Assembly: GCF_002127325.2 (NCBI RefSeq) | Contig: NC_035445.2 | Coordinates: forward strand, 82,972,239-83,036,238 | From: Helianthus annuus | Lineage: Eukaryota; Streptophyta; Magnoliopsida; Asterales; Asteraceae | Direction of reading: 5' to 3' | DNA length: 64,000 nucleotides | Part shown: piece by piece, positions 1 through 11,750 of the stretch | How positions within the stretch are numbered: the stretch's first letter is position 1 | Layout: every line of letters starts with the position of its first letter | The notes under the pieces: generated by a model | The model's database searches: none | What the model was told of the DNA's origin: nothing | The model's input: only the letters and a program-made list of their open reading frames with translations | Translations under genes and position numbers: made by a program

Positions 1-3000
1 TCCTCTTTTCACCTTTCGTGTCTTCCCTTCCTTCAACACGTTTCGATTGTTGTGCGCGTATTTCTAGTAATTTGGTTTTTGCATCTCGGAAGGGTGCATC
101 GGATTTTGAAGCCATCAATTGCTGTAAAAAAATTAACAGTATGTTTATCAATTTTTGACACCTTGATAAGAACATAACATATTTGAAAAAAAAAAAAAAA
201 CAAACCTTGAGGTGATCCATTGCTGCCAGATTGAATCCAAGAGTATCCTTGCATCCCTGTAAAAACAATACAAATCTATTCATATATATGGATTGCTTTA
301 AAGCTATATCAATATTATATGTCAAGTGACAGCCAAATAAATAACTTTGCACTTTTAAAAAAGGTTGTATAACAACAAAAGATTATCCTTGCATTCATGT
401 AAAAAATTATAAATCTACTACGGTTTATTAGACGGGTGGGCCGTGCCTCGACTTAGTCTTAAATAGTGTCTTTGAGTTACGTTTCATTGTGTCCTTAATA
501 TTATTCCAAGTTATATAATTATTTGTTAAAATAATAAATATTTTAACTTAAACTATATTTATTAAATTTTGGAATATTAGTTAAAATAATATATTTTAAC
601 TTGTCATACTTTTGTGATTTTCTCTTAAAGTTATGTTATAACTTTACCTTGACTCTAGCATGAAGTATGTCTCTAAGAAGAGCCAAAAGAGGTCTGGTAC
701 TTGCGGTAGCAATTAGCTGGTTATGATGCACCTGCAATAACACTGTCGCGATCCTACAAACCAACTCAACCTGCCAAAAGATTTTACGTTATCAAAACAG
801 TCAAAAAAGATAATATTATAAAGTCATGTACTGTGAAAAAATACTGACCAAAACTTATGTTATATAACAATAATAACGGTCTACCTTATCAGGATTCGAT
901 GACCAGTCTTTTAAAAACGATAAGAGCTTTAAAGCATCCGAAAACGGTAGAGCCTGCAAAGTTAACATATGATTATCCATCGGAATCTAGATACATCACA
1001 GAACAGTATTAATTATGCACACAACACCGCATTCTTACTTACCAGTAATGTCTGCTCCAGATCATTGGTATGAACTTTCGAAACTGAACGAAGGATATAA
1101 TCAGACGGAGAGAGCCCCGTCATAATAATATTGGACTGAAACACCGCACCCTTTCCCTTTCTCTTTTCCTCCTGAGATTTCCAGTAAATCGACTTTTACA
1201 AAATGATAAGTTAAACATAAAAATATATTAATATAGATAGAAGTAGCGATAAACTGACCTCATGTTCAGCCATCCGTTTCAATTCTTCGGCTGCAATGTC
1301 TAGTGCTTCGATAATAGAGTCGGTTGCTGATAAAGTTTCCTGCGTCTTCTTTCCAGCTACAGCTACCGCACCCTCTTCCGGAAGCTCTTGCTGTGGTAAA
1401 TATCGGTTTTCTAACGAGTTGTCGAGATCAGCCTCGAACATCTCTTCCAATCGTTTCTCTTTCTCTTCCTGAAACATAGTCAAATTGAATCTATAAATAA
1501 CCAATATAACAATACAATTACAATAATTAAAAGGGATGTGAATTTCTGACACGACACGAACCTAACACAAAATTCGCGGGTTTGAGTTTAGTCCAAATAG
1601 TTCCGGGTTAGTTTCAGGTTGAATCCGCGAACCTGTTTAGCTAAACGGGTCAGGTTCTTGTCAACCCACCAGGTTGGCGGGTTGACCCGTTTTAACCCAT
1701 TTGCATTATATTTTATTTTATTTTTTTACAGCATGTTTTACGTCATATTTTACATTGGGTGTGTGTTTTATGCCATAATTATAACTTAAAAAGATAAATT
1801 GACATAAGATTTCATGATTAAATGTAAGTCTATTATATACATTTGTGTTTCTTGTAGTAAAACTTTATGAATATTCGGGTAATGTTTGGGTTCATATATA
1901 TGACATGATTTTCGTGTTCGGTTCATCTAAAACTTTCGGGTTCGGGTCGGGTTGAACTTGCCAACCCACGAACACGACCCATCTAACACCCTTAATAATT
2001 AACACGGAAGAAATAATACCTCAAGAAAAAATGGCTCTTCAGTGCGGTCCCATCGTCGTATGGATCGATCATGAGACCCTGTAACGAGAAAATCACCGCG
2101 ATGACTGATAGCGAGGCACCAAACTTCAGCATGATGGCCTTCTAGAGTTAAAAGCAACTCAAATTTATCAGCATCCCAATATTTTACCAAACGGTCTTTC
2201 CCAACACTAAACATGTAATGGGTATTGCGAACAAATTTCACTGCCGTTACACTGCCATAAAAAAAAACTTTTAGCTGTAGATCGATTTGTTCGATTGTAG
2301 AAGTATTTTATGGGAAATGTTATACCTGTCAGCATGAGCAAATATGGACTTGTGACAGTCACCGAAGTCCAAACCCCAAATTTTTATATTTTTGTCGGCG
2401 GAACCGGTAACGATAAGATCTCCGTCAGAGGAGATATCCATACATAACACTGGCAGCTTGTGACCGTACAATGTAAGAAAAAACTTTAAAGTGTCCATGT
2501 AGTAGACCTGAAAGTTTTTAATAGGATAATTAGCAACTAATACAAAAATAATATGAAAAAATGGCGGAAACAACATAAAACTAAAAACACCCTTATAAGT
2601 TATCTTTGAAATGTTACTCTGCAGCTCAGATGTAGAATTAAATAAAAACATTGAAATAAAATTAAATACAAAATAATTTCACGTTTATGCTATTTTAAGT
2701 GCCCAACAAGCATGCCTTCAACATATATGTCGATAAGTTTCATGATTTATGCTTACAGAGTTACTAATGTATATAACAGTGACAATTATTTGTGCGTCAG
2801 CAGCATCACAATCTACCAACTGAAAATTATATAATACATTAATCTCAATGGTCGGTGCCAACCTTGGTTTAAAAAGCGAGAAGCGCACAAAAGCGACGAG
2901 GTCTAAAACCGAGGCGCAAAGCGCAAAAGCGGTGAGCTTTTCGTACGCAAGGCGCAAAGCGATTATATAAATTATTTTATATATCCCATAGGTTTTTAGC

Positions 3001-6000
3001 ATCCCCTACCTTTGATTTAGCTAAAATTAAGCTTTTTATATGTTTAAAATGAAAAAAAAAAACGCGTGCGCCTCACCTGCGCCTCAGGTCAAATTTTAGC
3101 CTAAAAAGCGCGCCTGACCTGCGCCTTTTGTACACCCTGCGCCTTATGTCACACAAGGCGTTTTGGTTTGCGCCTTAGGTCGCCTCGCGCCTAGGCACGC
3201 TTTTTTAAACCATGCCAACCTTTGAAATCACAATTCACCCATCAAGTTTAGTGAGTTGACAAAATTCAGCCTTCAACCCTCTACATTGATAAAAAATAAC
3301 TTTCTAATTTGACAAAAATGACCCCCTACTTTCTAACTTGACAAAAATGACCCCCCCCCACTTTCTAACTTTTCTTAACCCTCAAACCTCATAAATTCAA
3401 GTTTGTTTACGCTTTAACGTATTTTATGTTTGAAAACGAGTTGGGTCAATTATAAAATGTTTTCTTTTTATGTACGTTTTGACGTAAAATTTGTTCGGAA
3501 ACAAATCAGGTCAAATGTAATATTTCTCGATTCGTTGGTATAAATACGAGTTAGCGTATGTTTCGACGTAAATTTAGTTCGGAAACAAGTCTGTTGATTG
3601 TAGTCTATTTGTTATCATGTCGCATACAGCGCCGCCGCAACGCGCGGCGGGTAAAAAACTAGTGATTATCTAATAATCAGAACAACGAGAAATATATCTG
3701 ACCTTGACAGTGCAATCCAGTAGAGCAGCCGCAATATGCTTCCCATCAGGGCTTACAGCCACCACGATGACATCATCATTCATCGGTAAAGTCCTCACAT
3801 TGGACACCGTCAAATGCACCGAATCCTGAAAACCGAAAACAATAGAGACATGATAAAACAATCGCATTAAATCCATCTAAAGTAAAAAAAACTGCTGAAT
3901 TTTTATGGTTTCTAATTAAAAGCACACCTGACCAGAAGCTTCTGTGGTTTGATACTCCCAAAACTTAACATCATGATCAGTACTTCCGGTGACAAAACCA
4001 CCACCATCCGGTGTGTGAACAATTGATTGAACCGAACCGGTATGAGCTTTCACTACTTCGACAGTCGTGCCACTTCTAACATCAATAATTTCAAGCGTGC
4101 CACTTTTTGTCCCGATGACAGCATACTTATTACCGGGAACAAACAGACTACACAGCCCGTACCCAGAATCAATGGTTCGAATACAAGAACCGGCACTAGG
4201 GTTCCAAATCTTAACAGAATTATGACTCGTTGACATTAAAAGTGTGCTGTCTGAATTAAGTGTAACACTTCTTACATCGGAACGATGCCCTTGAAGCTCA
4301 ATAGCACTTGTTTTGGTGGTTGAATCGCTATCAATTGAATAAACTTCAAGCAAATTGTTGTTTAACGATAATGCTAAGGTAGCTAATGAGTTCTTCGAAG
4401 TTATTGGAGAGAACGTGATTGAACATATTTTCTTGTTAGCTCTTAGAGTTTGCAAAAGCTTGAATACATCAGAGACGGTAACTGTAAGTTCATGATCTGT
4501 GTTTTCAGTTTCAGTAGCATCAACAGTTTTAGAACTTTTCTTTTCCTTTTTTCGATTAATTCTTCTCTTTGCTTTACGTTTAGATTCAGCTTCATCTAAT
4601 ACGCGATATATCTCCACTGTCTTCCCTGCAACTTGACAAGCCAAAAGGTTACCGGTATTGTTAAAACTCAACGTTGCAACTCGATCTTTACTCTGTCGGT
4701 TAATTTCACCGAAAAGTTTCAAACTTTCCCATTTGTTTTCAACAGCTGAATCTTTAACGTCTGTAACGGTTTGATCGTGTTGTATGGTATAAAACCGTAG
4801 CTCTGAATCCCCTGATCCAGTGACCAAATACCTCTGCAAAGGGTCGACATCTAAAGACCAAATTTCACTGTGATGGCCACCGACTATTTGTGTGCAATGT
4901 TGTGTGTCGAGATCCCAAACTCTTAAAAATTTATCCTTTGAGGCACTGACGAGTTTTTTTCCGGAATCCAAGAAGGCAAGATCCGTAACCTGATCACGGT
5001 GACCACGTAGGCGAAAACGTCCTTCTTCACTAACGACATCCCATAAAACAATGTCATTGTCCTTGCTTCCGGATGCAAGATATGATCCTGTCTTGTTGAA
5101 CCGAAGAACTGTTGTAGCCCCTTTATGCCCGTATAAAGTTGTGTCACAGGTTCCTCTTTCACCGTCCCATATTCTTATGCTTCCATCAGCATGCCCGCTA
5201 ACTATCTGTAAGAGAAAAAAAAACAGCAAATACTCTCAGTTGATTTGGTTTTGCAGTTTTAGACCAAAAAATATTACTCTAAAAAAACAAAATTCAGTCT
5301 TAAATTAAAAAAAAAATATATATATATATATATAGGGCCAGGATCATTTCAGAACCATAAATATTTACAGAACTCGCAGAACTCCTAATAAACAATCTTT
5401 TTATTAATATATTTTTATGTTTAGGATAATTTTATCATTTATTATGTGTATTTTTACGATTACATACATGTTAATAGTAATTTTATCTTTTCTTATATGT
5501 AATTTTATAATTACACATATGTAAACTAGTTTTTTTACATATATGTAATTAGTATTGACACATATATATAATTTTGGCAATTAAAGATATGTAAACTACT
5601 TTTAACATGTATACAATCAAAGAAATACATATAATAGATGATAAAAAGATCCTAAATACAAAAACTTATATATAAAATGATTGTTTATTAGGAGTTCTGA
5701 AAGTTCTGTAGTTATTTAGAGTTCTGAAATGAACTCAACCTTATATATATATATATATGCGATAAGAATCGTTCATGAACGTAATACATACACATAACTT
5801 AAAATCCTAAAATAAATAAATAAAAACCAAAATAATAAACGTTAAGCGCCTGTTCGGTTCACTCGGTCGGTTCCAAGTTCCAAACAGTATACCATACACA
5901 TTTCAAACCCACGGGCTTTCTTCGGTTTAAACGGTTCGTCAGTCGGTTTCAGTGGCTTATGAACAAGTGAACAACCCTTATATCTTCAGTAAAACTAACA

Positions 6001-6198
6001 TTTAGAAAGTTAAACAGCAAACAAAAACCAATTTTTATCCCTAAAATATCACTTTAAAACGTATCTCTAAACCCTAACATTTCAAATTCTTCACACAAGT
6101 AACAAGCTACTCTCAATAAATAAACCAACACATTCCTACAAACCTACAGGCTCTGTTTTCACACCAAATTAAACACAACAAATTCCAATACAGATAAG

Positions 6199-6248
<50 letters not shown>

Positions 6249-6545
6249 CATAATAATAATAATAACAATAACTTATATAAAGCGGATAACTGGATGAGTG
6301 ATCACCTTAGATGATGGAGAAGGTGCAGCTGCAATTGAAGTAACGGCGATAGACGGACCACGAGATTGAGTAGACGGAGTAAGAGTTTTGGAGCAGATTC
6401 CAAGACGAACTTGCCAAACGCCGATCTTCTCGAGCGCCGGAGCGAGTAGGTGTTTACCGGTGGTGTCGTATGTGATGTTGGATTCTACCGATGCGATTAC
6501 TCCGAACGCCGCCGCTGATTCGTACCGGAGATACGATTTCACCAT
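1..6545 (-). CDS. WDR3: WDR3/UTP12 (DIP2) WD40 protein of the SSU processome, 11 exons, 3' end beyond window
   Basis: Family role (known): nucleolar UTP-B subunit needed for pre-18S rRNA processing. Exons, 5' to 3', from GT-AG borders that keep frame: 6545-6306, 5205-3928, 3825-3703, 2507-2326, 2251-2020, 1468-1259, 1171-1043, 953-885, 770-648, 256-206, 121-<1. They encode about 919 residues without a stop; the family is usually near 950, so only a short basic C-terminus is missing. The start MVKSYLRYE is the expected family N-terminus. WD repeats ([58 protein letters not shown]) fill residues 81-685 as two propellers. A basic, lysine/arginine-rich stretch at about 289-307, between the propellers, may be a nuclear signal. 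The Utp12 helical domain covers about 780-900 ([39 protein letters not shown]). Introns 1, 3 and 5 contain transposons. All joins are frame-consistent, so I take it as functional. Confidence 0.95.
1531..1993. mobile_element. TIR element (MITE-like, 463 bp) in WDR3 intron 5
   Basis: The ends are AAGGGATGT and, inverted, AAGGGTGTT. Behind them both subterminal regions are rich in GACACGA/CGGGTT motifs in opposite orientation. The 9-bp sequence AATAATTAA occurs exactly on both sides (1522-1530 and 1994-2002), as expected for a target-site duplication. A 9-bp duplication favours a Mutator-type element, although an 8-bp hAT duplication is also contained in it. No coding capacity. It makes up most of the 551-bp intron. 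Confidence 0.75.
2865..3212. mobile_element. Mutator-type MITE (348 bp) in WDR3 intron 3
   Basis: Terminal inverted repeats TGGTTTAAAAA(A)GCG bound an interior full of GCGC-rich inverted words. TGCCAACCT is duplicated exactly at 2856-2864 and 3213-3221. A 9-bp duplication with long inverted repeats is typical of Mutator-like MITEs. There is no ORF of note. It lies in sense-neutral intron sequence and does not touch either splice site. Confidence 0.85.
3419..3662 (+). mobile_element. 3' end of a Helitron in WDR3 intron 3
   Basis: A GC-rich hairpin (CCGCCGC / GCGGCGG, about 3631-3650) is followed by a short A-rich stretch and CTAG at 3659-3662, then T. This is the structure of a plant Helitron 3' terminus inserted between A and T. 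The upstream sequence repeats words of the type GACGTAAATTTAGTTCGGAAAC. I could not fix the 5' TC end; the element could begin anywhere after 3222, so the left coordinate is only the start of the recognisable repeat-rich part. Confidence 0.6.
5334..5741. mobile_element. Inverted-repeat element (about 408 bp) inserted in a TA repeat, WDR3 intron 1
   Basis: The left end (AGGGCCAGGATCATTTCAGA) and the inverted right end (AAGGTTGAGTTCATTTCAGA) stay similar for about 70 bp, through CAGAACTCCTAATAAACAAT. The flanks on both sides are runs of TATATA, so the insertion was into a TA microsatellite or duplicated TA. The middle is AT-rich and non-coding. No transposon superfamily can be assigned with confidence. 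Confidence 0.65.
6199..6270. repeat. (AAT)n microsatellite in WDR3 intron 1
   Basis: About 70 bp of AAT trinucleotides with two interruptions near the right end (ATC, AAC). It lies some 35 bp from the exon 1 donor at 6305. A length polymorphism is likely. Confidence 0.9.
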
Positions 6546-6790
6546 TGATTCCGGTTGTGAGGTTCAAACTGCGGTTGATTTTGTGGAGGGTTTTGGTGGT
6601 GTGGTGGTGCTAGGGTTTAAGTGTTTGTTAGGTTTTGGAATGGTTTTGACTTTTTTTTGACTGGCTGCAAAATTTTGGGCCTATTTGCCAAATTCAGTAA
6701 CTTGCAAACAGAGTTGGCCCAATTCTAAGATGGGCTGCCAGAGTCTCAGACTCAAGACTATTATTTTGGGCTTAAATTATTTGGTATTTT
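6546..6790 (-). promoter_or_regulatory. WDR3 5' flank with site II boxes and a telo-box-like motif
   Basis: Upstream of the start codon the sequence has AAACCCTA on the minus strand at 6611-6618 and four TGGGCY boxes: 6676-6681, 6716-6721 (reverse), 6731-6736 and 6767-6772. Telo-box plus site II combinations are known from plant ribosomal-protein and ribosome-biogenesis promoters, which fits WDR3. No TATA box stands out. The transcription start is not visible, so the 5'UTR/promoter border is unknown. A SINE relic begins at about 6788 and limits the unique promoter to roughly 240 bp. Confidence 0.65.
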
Positions 6791-6988
6791 TTTTAACGAG
6801 AAATTTTAGATCACTAACGGACGACTAGATTATTATCGTTTTACCAGCAGAACCACCTAATCATATTCATTTTCACTAGGCTATAATGCCTATACATCAA
6901 TTCAGGAGTAAACCTAATAAATCTTGAATAAAACCCCTTGCGGAATCGAACTCAGTAATGGTCTCTAAGCCTTATCTCACCCTAAGAT
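6788..6988 (-). mobile_element. Degenerate tRNA-derived SINE
   Basis: Read on the minus strand, the 5' part has a tRNA-like promoter (B box near 6946-6958, GAGTTCGATTCC), and the 3' end is a run of A (poly-T on the plus strand at about 6788-6796). The body is the same family as the better-preserved copy at 45404-45632, with shared blocks such as AATCATATTCAT and ACTAGGC(T)ATAATG. I could not find a target duplication for this older copy. Confidence 0.65.
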
Positions 6989-6999
6989 AGAGGTGCACA

Positions 7000-7255
7000 A
7001 ATCGAGTTTTTTTTAATACGCGGGTTCGGGTATATACCCGGGTATAGGTATGGTCGGTTTTAACTTTTCGGGTATTGACCATACGCGGGTCGGGTTTGGG
7101 TTCGGGTATTGGCCAGGAAATTTATACCCTGTGTACCCGGGTTCGGGTAGGGTTCGGGTTCGGATTTCAATACCCGGGTATTAGAATACCCTATTTCCGG
7201 GTCTGGTTAGAGTTCGGGTATTGGTCGGTATGGTTCGGCTTCGGGTATTGAACAG
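7000..7255. repeat. GGGTTCGGGTA-rich degenerate repeat
   Basis: Short words such as GGGTTCGGGTA and CCCGGGTA recur in both orientations across about 250 bp. It resembles the arm of a TIR element whose other end is not recognisable. Helitron 7291-8581 starts 35 bp further on and may have split it. No coding signal. Confidence 0.5.
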
Positions 7256-7290
7256 GTTTTTCAATTCATTTTTTTGGTATAAAACATCTA

Positions 7291-8581
7291 TCTATACATA
7301 TAATAAAAGAAACCTCTTTGGGGACACGTGTCAATCAACGAAGCTATCAAAATTTGAGTTTTTTTATAAATATTATTTAAGTGTGATAATATCTTTTGTT
7401 CAATGTTTGAATAATTTAATCCATTAAAATTTTTAAATCTTCCATTCAAATTTTATCTAACATTTTGGGTTTTGAATTATTTATTAATGAAGTAACAGAA
7501 AAGGGATTAAACGTAGTAGGATATGTGTCATTTTATGCTAACGCTGATTAGAATTTGAAATATGAGATATCATACAATTGAATAGTAACTTAATCATTAA
7601 GGAAGGTCGATTTGGTTGAATTACTTGATTTCAAAGTTCAAAAAAAAAAAATTTTCTTTTCTTTTTGTACCATTTAATTATATTTGGCTCCTAATACTCT
7701 AATATTTTCATTCAACTTTTCAAATCTACCAATTACATTAAGTTGGGAGGCATTGATTGACACTTTATTTGAAGAAATCTTCATTGAAAATGAATTGTGT
7801 CAATGTGGTCAACAAAATCAATTCTCAATTTTTTTTTATTTCTAATTTTAATATCCTTCCTTTTGTTTAATTTATTCTACCGTATATTATGTTGATTTAC
7901 TTACTCTATTAATTTCTCAATTACGAATGTTATAATAACTTTACTTCTAAATTACACCAAATAGATCTTAATCTATCCATGCTATTATGTTGATTCACTC
8001 TCTTTATTAATTTTTTCAATGACGAATGTTACTTTTTGTGTTTACAGATATGTATAGTGCATTCATAAGTTACCATATCTTTTAAAAACCTTAAACATAT
8101 TAAGTATAGGTAGTTGGTGTCTTTATAGATTGATATATTTTTCATATAACTAAGTTTTTTCATTAGCCATTTTGGAACAGAATGCTTCACTATAACGAAA
8201 TCGTTTGTTATTTTATGCAATAACTTTTTCTTATTATCACGAAAACCAAAGTTTGTATTACTATATTATCATTAGTTTTTTATGATACAACTTTTTTTTC
8301 TTATCTGGTACATAAAATTACGTTTATTCAACCCGTGTAATACATAGGGTTTTAAAAAAATAACTTTTTTTTTATTATTTACTGTACAAAATTACATTTA
8401 TTTAATTCATGTATTACACAAGATTTTTAAAGATATAACTTTTTTTATTATTATTTGGTATATAAATTACATTTGTTAAATCCATACGATACACGAGTTT
8501 TTTAAGGATATATTATTTTTATTATTTAGTATATAAAATTACATTTATTAAACCCGTGTAATACACAGGGTTCTAACCTAG
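7291..8581 (+). mobile_element. Non-autonomous Helitron A (1291 bp)
   Basis: The 5' end is TCTATACATATAATAAAAG, preceded by A (7290). The 3' end is a hairpin (CCCGTGTAATACACAGGG) followed by TTCTAAC and CTAG (8578-8581), then T (8582). A/T insertion, TC start and CTAG end are Helitron hallmarks. It shares both termini with Helitrons 20816-21782 and 22592-23583. The last 300 bp contain four degraded, roughly 80-bp copies of the terminal hairpin unit (CATTTATTCAACCCGTGTAA-like). No Rep/helicase gene and no clear host fragment. Confidence 0.88.
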
Positions 8582-8954
8582 TATAAATATAATGGAAACC
8601 TATATTTATATCATGGACAAAATATTATTTGGTATTTAGTTTACGAATTCTATTGATATTATTTCACTATTTTCCGAAATAATTTAATCAACAAATAAGG
8701 AAGGTATCATTTACACTTGTCATAAATCAAAATCAGTTGTTAAGTTGTAAGTAATTTTTTTTTATAAAATATATAATATTATGTAATTTGATTTCGATTT
8801 CCGTTGTGTAATTTGATTTCGATTTCCGTCTTAAAATATTGTGAAAAAAAATCAGTTATAGTGTTGACATGTTCATATAGATTTAGAATAATAAATATTT
8901 AGGAAAGAAGATCATAATGTTCTGACATATGTAATGCACACACAAAATTAGGGG

Positions 8955-9073
8955 GTGGGGATTGGGTCCGGTTAGTAAAGTCATTGGAGTTAAGGTGTTA
9001 CTACCCTTGAGATCAAGGGTTCGAGCCCCGCCAACGACGGATTTTTTGTGTTTTAAGCCATTAAAAAAATACC
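8955..9073 (+). mobile_element. tRNA-derived SINE with target duplication (119 bp)
   Basis: A B box (GGGTTCGAGCCCC) lies near 9018-9030, with an A-box-like stretch about 50 bp upstream, and the element ends in an A-rich tail. AAATTAGGGG is duplicated at 8945-8954 and 9074-9083. The compact size, the pol III-type promoter and the direct repeats support a SINE rather than a tRNA gene: there is no cloverleaf. Confidence 0.7.
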
Positions 9074-9083
9074 AAATTAGGGG

Positions 9084-9736
9084 AACAAAGCTTCATATGC
9101 TCCATACTTGCTTGCATATGTTTTATTGCGCTTAGATGTTAAACTTAAATGTGTTTGAGATGTTAAAAGATAGTGATAATGTTGTAGAGATTTGTTATAT
9201 CATCTCTTCTAAGGTTGCGTAAGTTTAAAGAATGTGTGAAATTATTTGTATGATGTTTCCGCTAGGTGGCTTTCGACTTACATGATTTTATAAAAAGTTT
9301 AAAGTGTAGAATGGTGTTAACTGGTTAGGAGAAGATGGACATTAATGCTTTGGCTTTTATATGGGTTATAGTAGCTTGTCGGATGAAAAAAAAAATACCA
9401 AGAAAAAAATATGGCGTGGTTAAATTTGGGCAACCTAATGATAGTGATTGAAATGTTATACAATCCTTCACGACTTTTTTAAAGTGTTTCTGAGTGACAC
9501 ATCGATTCAGGACTTGTATGTAATCTCAAGTGGTTGTTATATTCATTATATGTGTTTAATAGCCTAAGCTTGATAAAGGCTCTTGAGCATTACGTGTCAA
9601 GCATTTTAATAGTCTAGTAGCTCATACTTAACTTAAATCAAGTTGATTTTAAATACTTTTAAGTCGTTCTGGAATGACTCGTGAGTTGGTTTCACGCTAA
9701 ATAAAAATAAAAATAAAAAGAAAGGAAAACACTAGA
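9084..9736. other. Gene-free spacer
   Basis: About 650 bp without long ORFs, inverted repeats or recognisable element ends. I see nothing in it that I can name. Confidence 0.6.
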
Positions 9737-9744
9737 GAGAAAAT

Positions 9745-11124
9745 CAATGTTTCCAGGACCGGATCGGAGGTCGACCCGGTCACCTTACGGGGTCAAAGGT
9801 CAGACCGGTCCGACCGGTTAGACCGGATTTAAGACCCGGATTACGTAATAAATTATATAAAATATAGAAAAAATAGATAATGTTTTACCAGATTTCAAAA
9901 CCGGAATCTTTTTCCCCTTCTTATAAAACACCTTCCCCAATACCTCCGACAACAGTTCTATCACCCTCAGTGACGGAACCAGAAACTTTTAACCGTAAGG
10001 TCAATAAATTCCTACACAAACATATATGCTAGTGTATGACAATAATTATTTTATTGATATAAAATTAGACATAATAAAAGAATGATAAATTAAAAAATCT
10101 GGACATCTTTTTAGCTAAATGAAATAAAGGAAAGTAAAAGGAAAAGTAAAAGGAAAAGGAAAGTTATTAAATACTAACATTCTATTCCAGTAAAATGAAA
10201 AACTAACTTTATTATTTATTTATATTGTTATTTATTTACTCAACATTGGAATATCAAAAGAAAGATGGGGAATTTATAAAATGGTCAAGAATGTTGTTGA
10301 CTTACCAAATTGGCCATCTCATGCGTCTGTGGAGAATGTTGTTGACTTACCAAATTAGCCATCTCATGTGTCTGTGGAGAAGCGCGTCACCAATTACGAG
10401 ACACCTTTTGCGTCTACAGGGCTCATTCAAGCGTCCTTAAATATAGAAGTGACACGTATCTCAATGGGATCCATGCATCCCATGCGTCCGTGACTCGTAA
10501 AATTTACTTTTAGCAAGATTTGAGGCATCACATGCGTCCGTGACTCATCCCATCATCCCATGCGTCCGTGACTCATCCCATGCGTTGCCGACTCATCCCA
10601 TGCGTCTGTGACTCATCCCATGCATCCCATTGAGACACGTGTCACTTTTATATTCAAGGACGCATGAATGAGCCCTGAAGACGCAAAAGGTGTCTCGTAA
10701 TCGGTGATGCGCTTCTCCACAGACGCACGGCCAATTTGGTAAGTTAACAACATTCTTGGCCATTTTCGTAAATTTCCCAAGAAAGATAGCACCGTGCGCT
10801 ACTTTGACTACAAATAGACCACAGGCTTTTGTTATTATATGATTAAATGACAAAAACATCCCCACCTTGGTTTAAGTTTTACATCATCTTCTTCACAAGT
10901 TTCACTTTTTACCCTGCTCTGCAACTATGGCACACATCTTCCGGCAACAGTTCTATCACCCTCCGGCCTGACCATTACGTGTTGACCTGTTGGCCCGGCC
11001 GCCCTGCTCCCGGCCCGACCTCCGGGTCACTGTAGAAACGGGTTAAAGGGCTGAACCGGCCCGGCGGTGTTTCCCGATCCCGCCCGGACCGGTCCGACCG
11101 GCCGGTCCGGTTTTAAAAACGTTG
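9745..11124. mobile_element. hAT-like TIR element (1380 bp) carrying a nested foldback element
   Basis: The ends CAATGTTTCCAGGACCGG and (inverted) CAACGTTTTTAAAACCGG match imperfectly, and both subterminal regions repeat ACCGG/CCGGT words in opposite orientation. GAGAAAAT is duplicated exactly at 9737-9744 and 11125-11132, the 8 bp expected of hAT elements. There is no transposase ORF. It contains the Mutator-type foldback element 10267-10778. Confidence 0.75.
10267..10778. mobile_element. Mutator-type foldback MITE (512 bp) nested in the hAT-like element
   Basis: Two arms of roughly 230 bp are inverted copies of each other: 10267 to about 10500 and about 10555-10778. They share GACACCTTTTGCGTCT and AGTGACACGTGTCTCAATGG-like blocks. 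AAGAAAGAT is duplicated exactly at 10258-10266 and 10779-10787, a 9-bp duplication pointing to Mutator-like transposition. The hinge is a run of CATCCCATGCGTCCGTGACT-type short tandem repeats. A transcript would form a long hairpin. Confidence 0.85.
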
Positions 11125-11269
11125 GAGAAAATCACTAAACAAAAGTAAATTCTATCTACATGATTGGTCTTCCGTCGTTAAAAAAAAAAAACTTGATTGG
11201 TCATCGGCATTTACATTACTCATAAAAAGCATTCATTGCACATGAAACACATATTTAATGCTTTTTAAA

Positions 11270-11750
11270 AGACGAGTATGACTTTTCTTAATTCTAAATA
11301 TCGTCTAATCTCGCACTTAGCTCAAGCTCGGCTCGTCATGTTTTTATGAAGCTCGAGCTTGGCTCGGTTCGAGCCTACTTATTTGAGTTCGAGCTAAGCT
11401 CACGAATAAAACCCAAAGCTCGTGGCTTGACTCAGCCCCAGCTATTTTGAGAACAACCTCAAACGAGCTAAAAGCTCGGCTCGAGCTCGCTTCAACAGCT
11501 TAAACGATCCAAATCTCGGCTCACCAATCTTGTTACCGTTATTATTATATTAGATATAAAAAACTAAAATTTTGTTTGGATTCGTTTAGGCTCGCGAGCC
11601 TAAACAAGCTTTGTATTTTAGACTCAAGCTCGATAACTAAATGAGCTCTCTAGCTCGGGCTCGTTAACGCTCGACTCGTTCAAGTTTTTAGCCAAGCCCA
11701 TTACGAGTAGCTCTCAAACATCTGGGCTTGTTTACACCCTAGTCATGGAC
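11270..11750. repeat. GCTCG-rich degenerate element arm
   Basis: AGCTCGGCTCG/CGAGCC words recur in both orientations over about 450 bp and end in GGCTTGTTTACACCCTAG-like sequence. That ending resembles the terminus of dispersed plant hAT-type elements beginning TAGGGTGTAAAC. The matching left terminus is not visible. No genes. Confidence 0.45.

Noticed and set aside
4027..4233. Plus-strand ORFs opposite WDR3 exon 2 (also 5051-5308 and 6388-6660)
   Set aside because: Antisense shadows of a clearly conserved WD40 exon.
8955..9073. Candidate tRNA gene (perfect B box)
   Set aside because: No cloverleaf or anticodon arm; A-tail and target duplication show a SINE.
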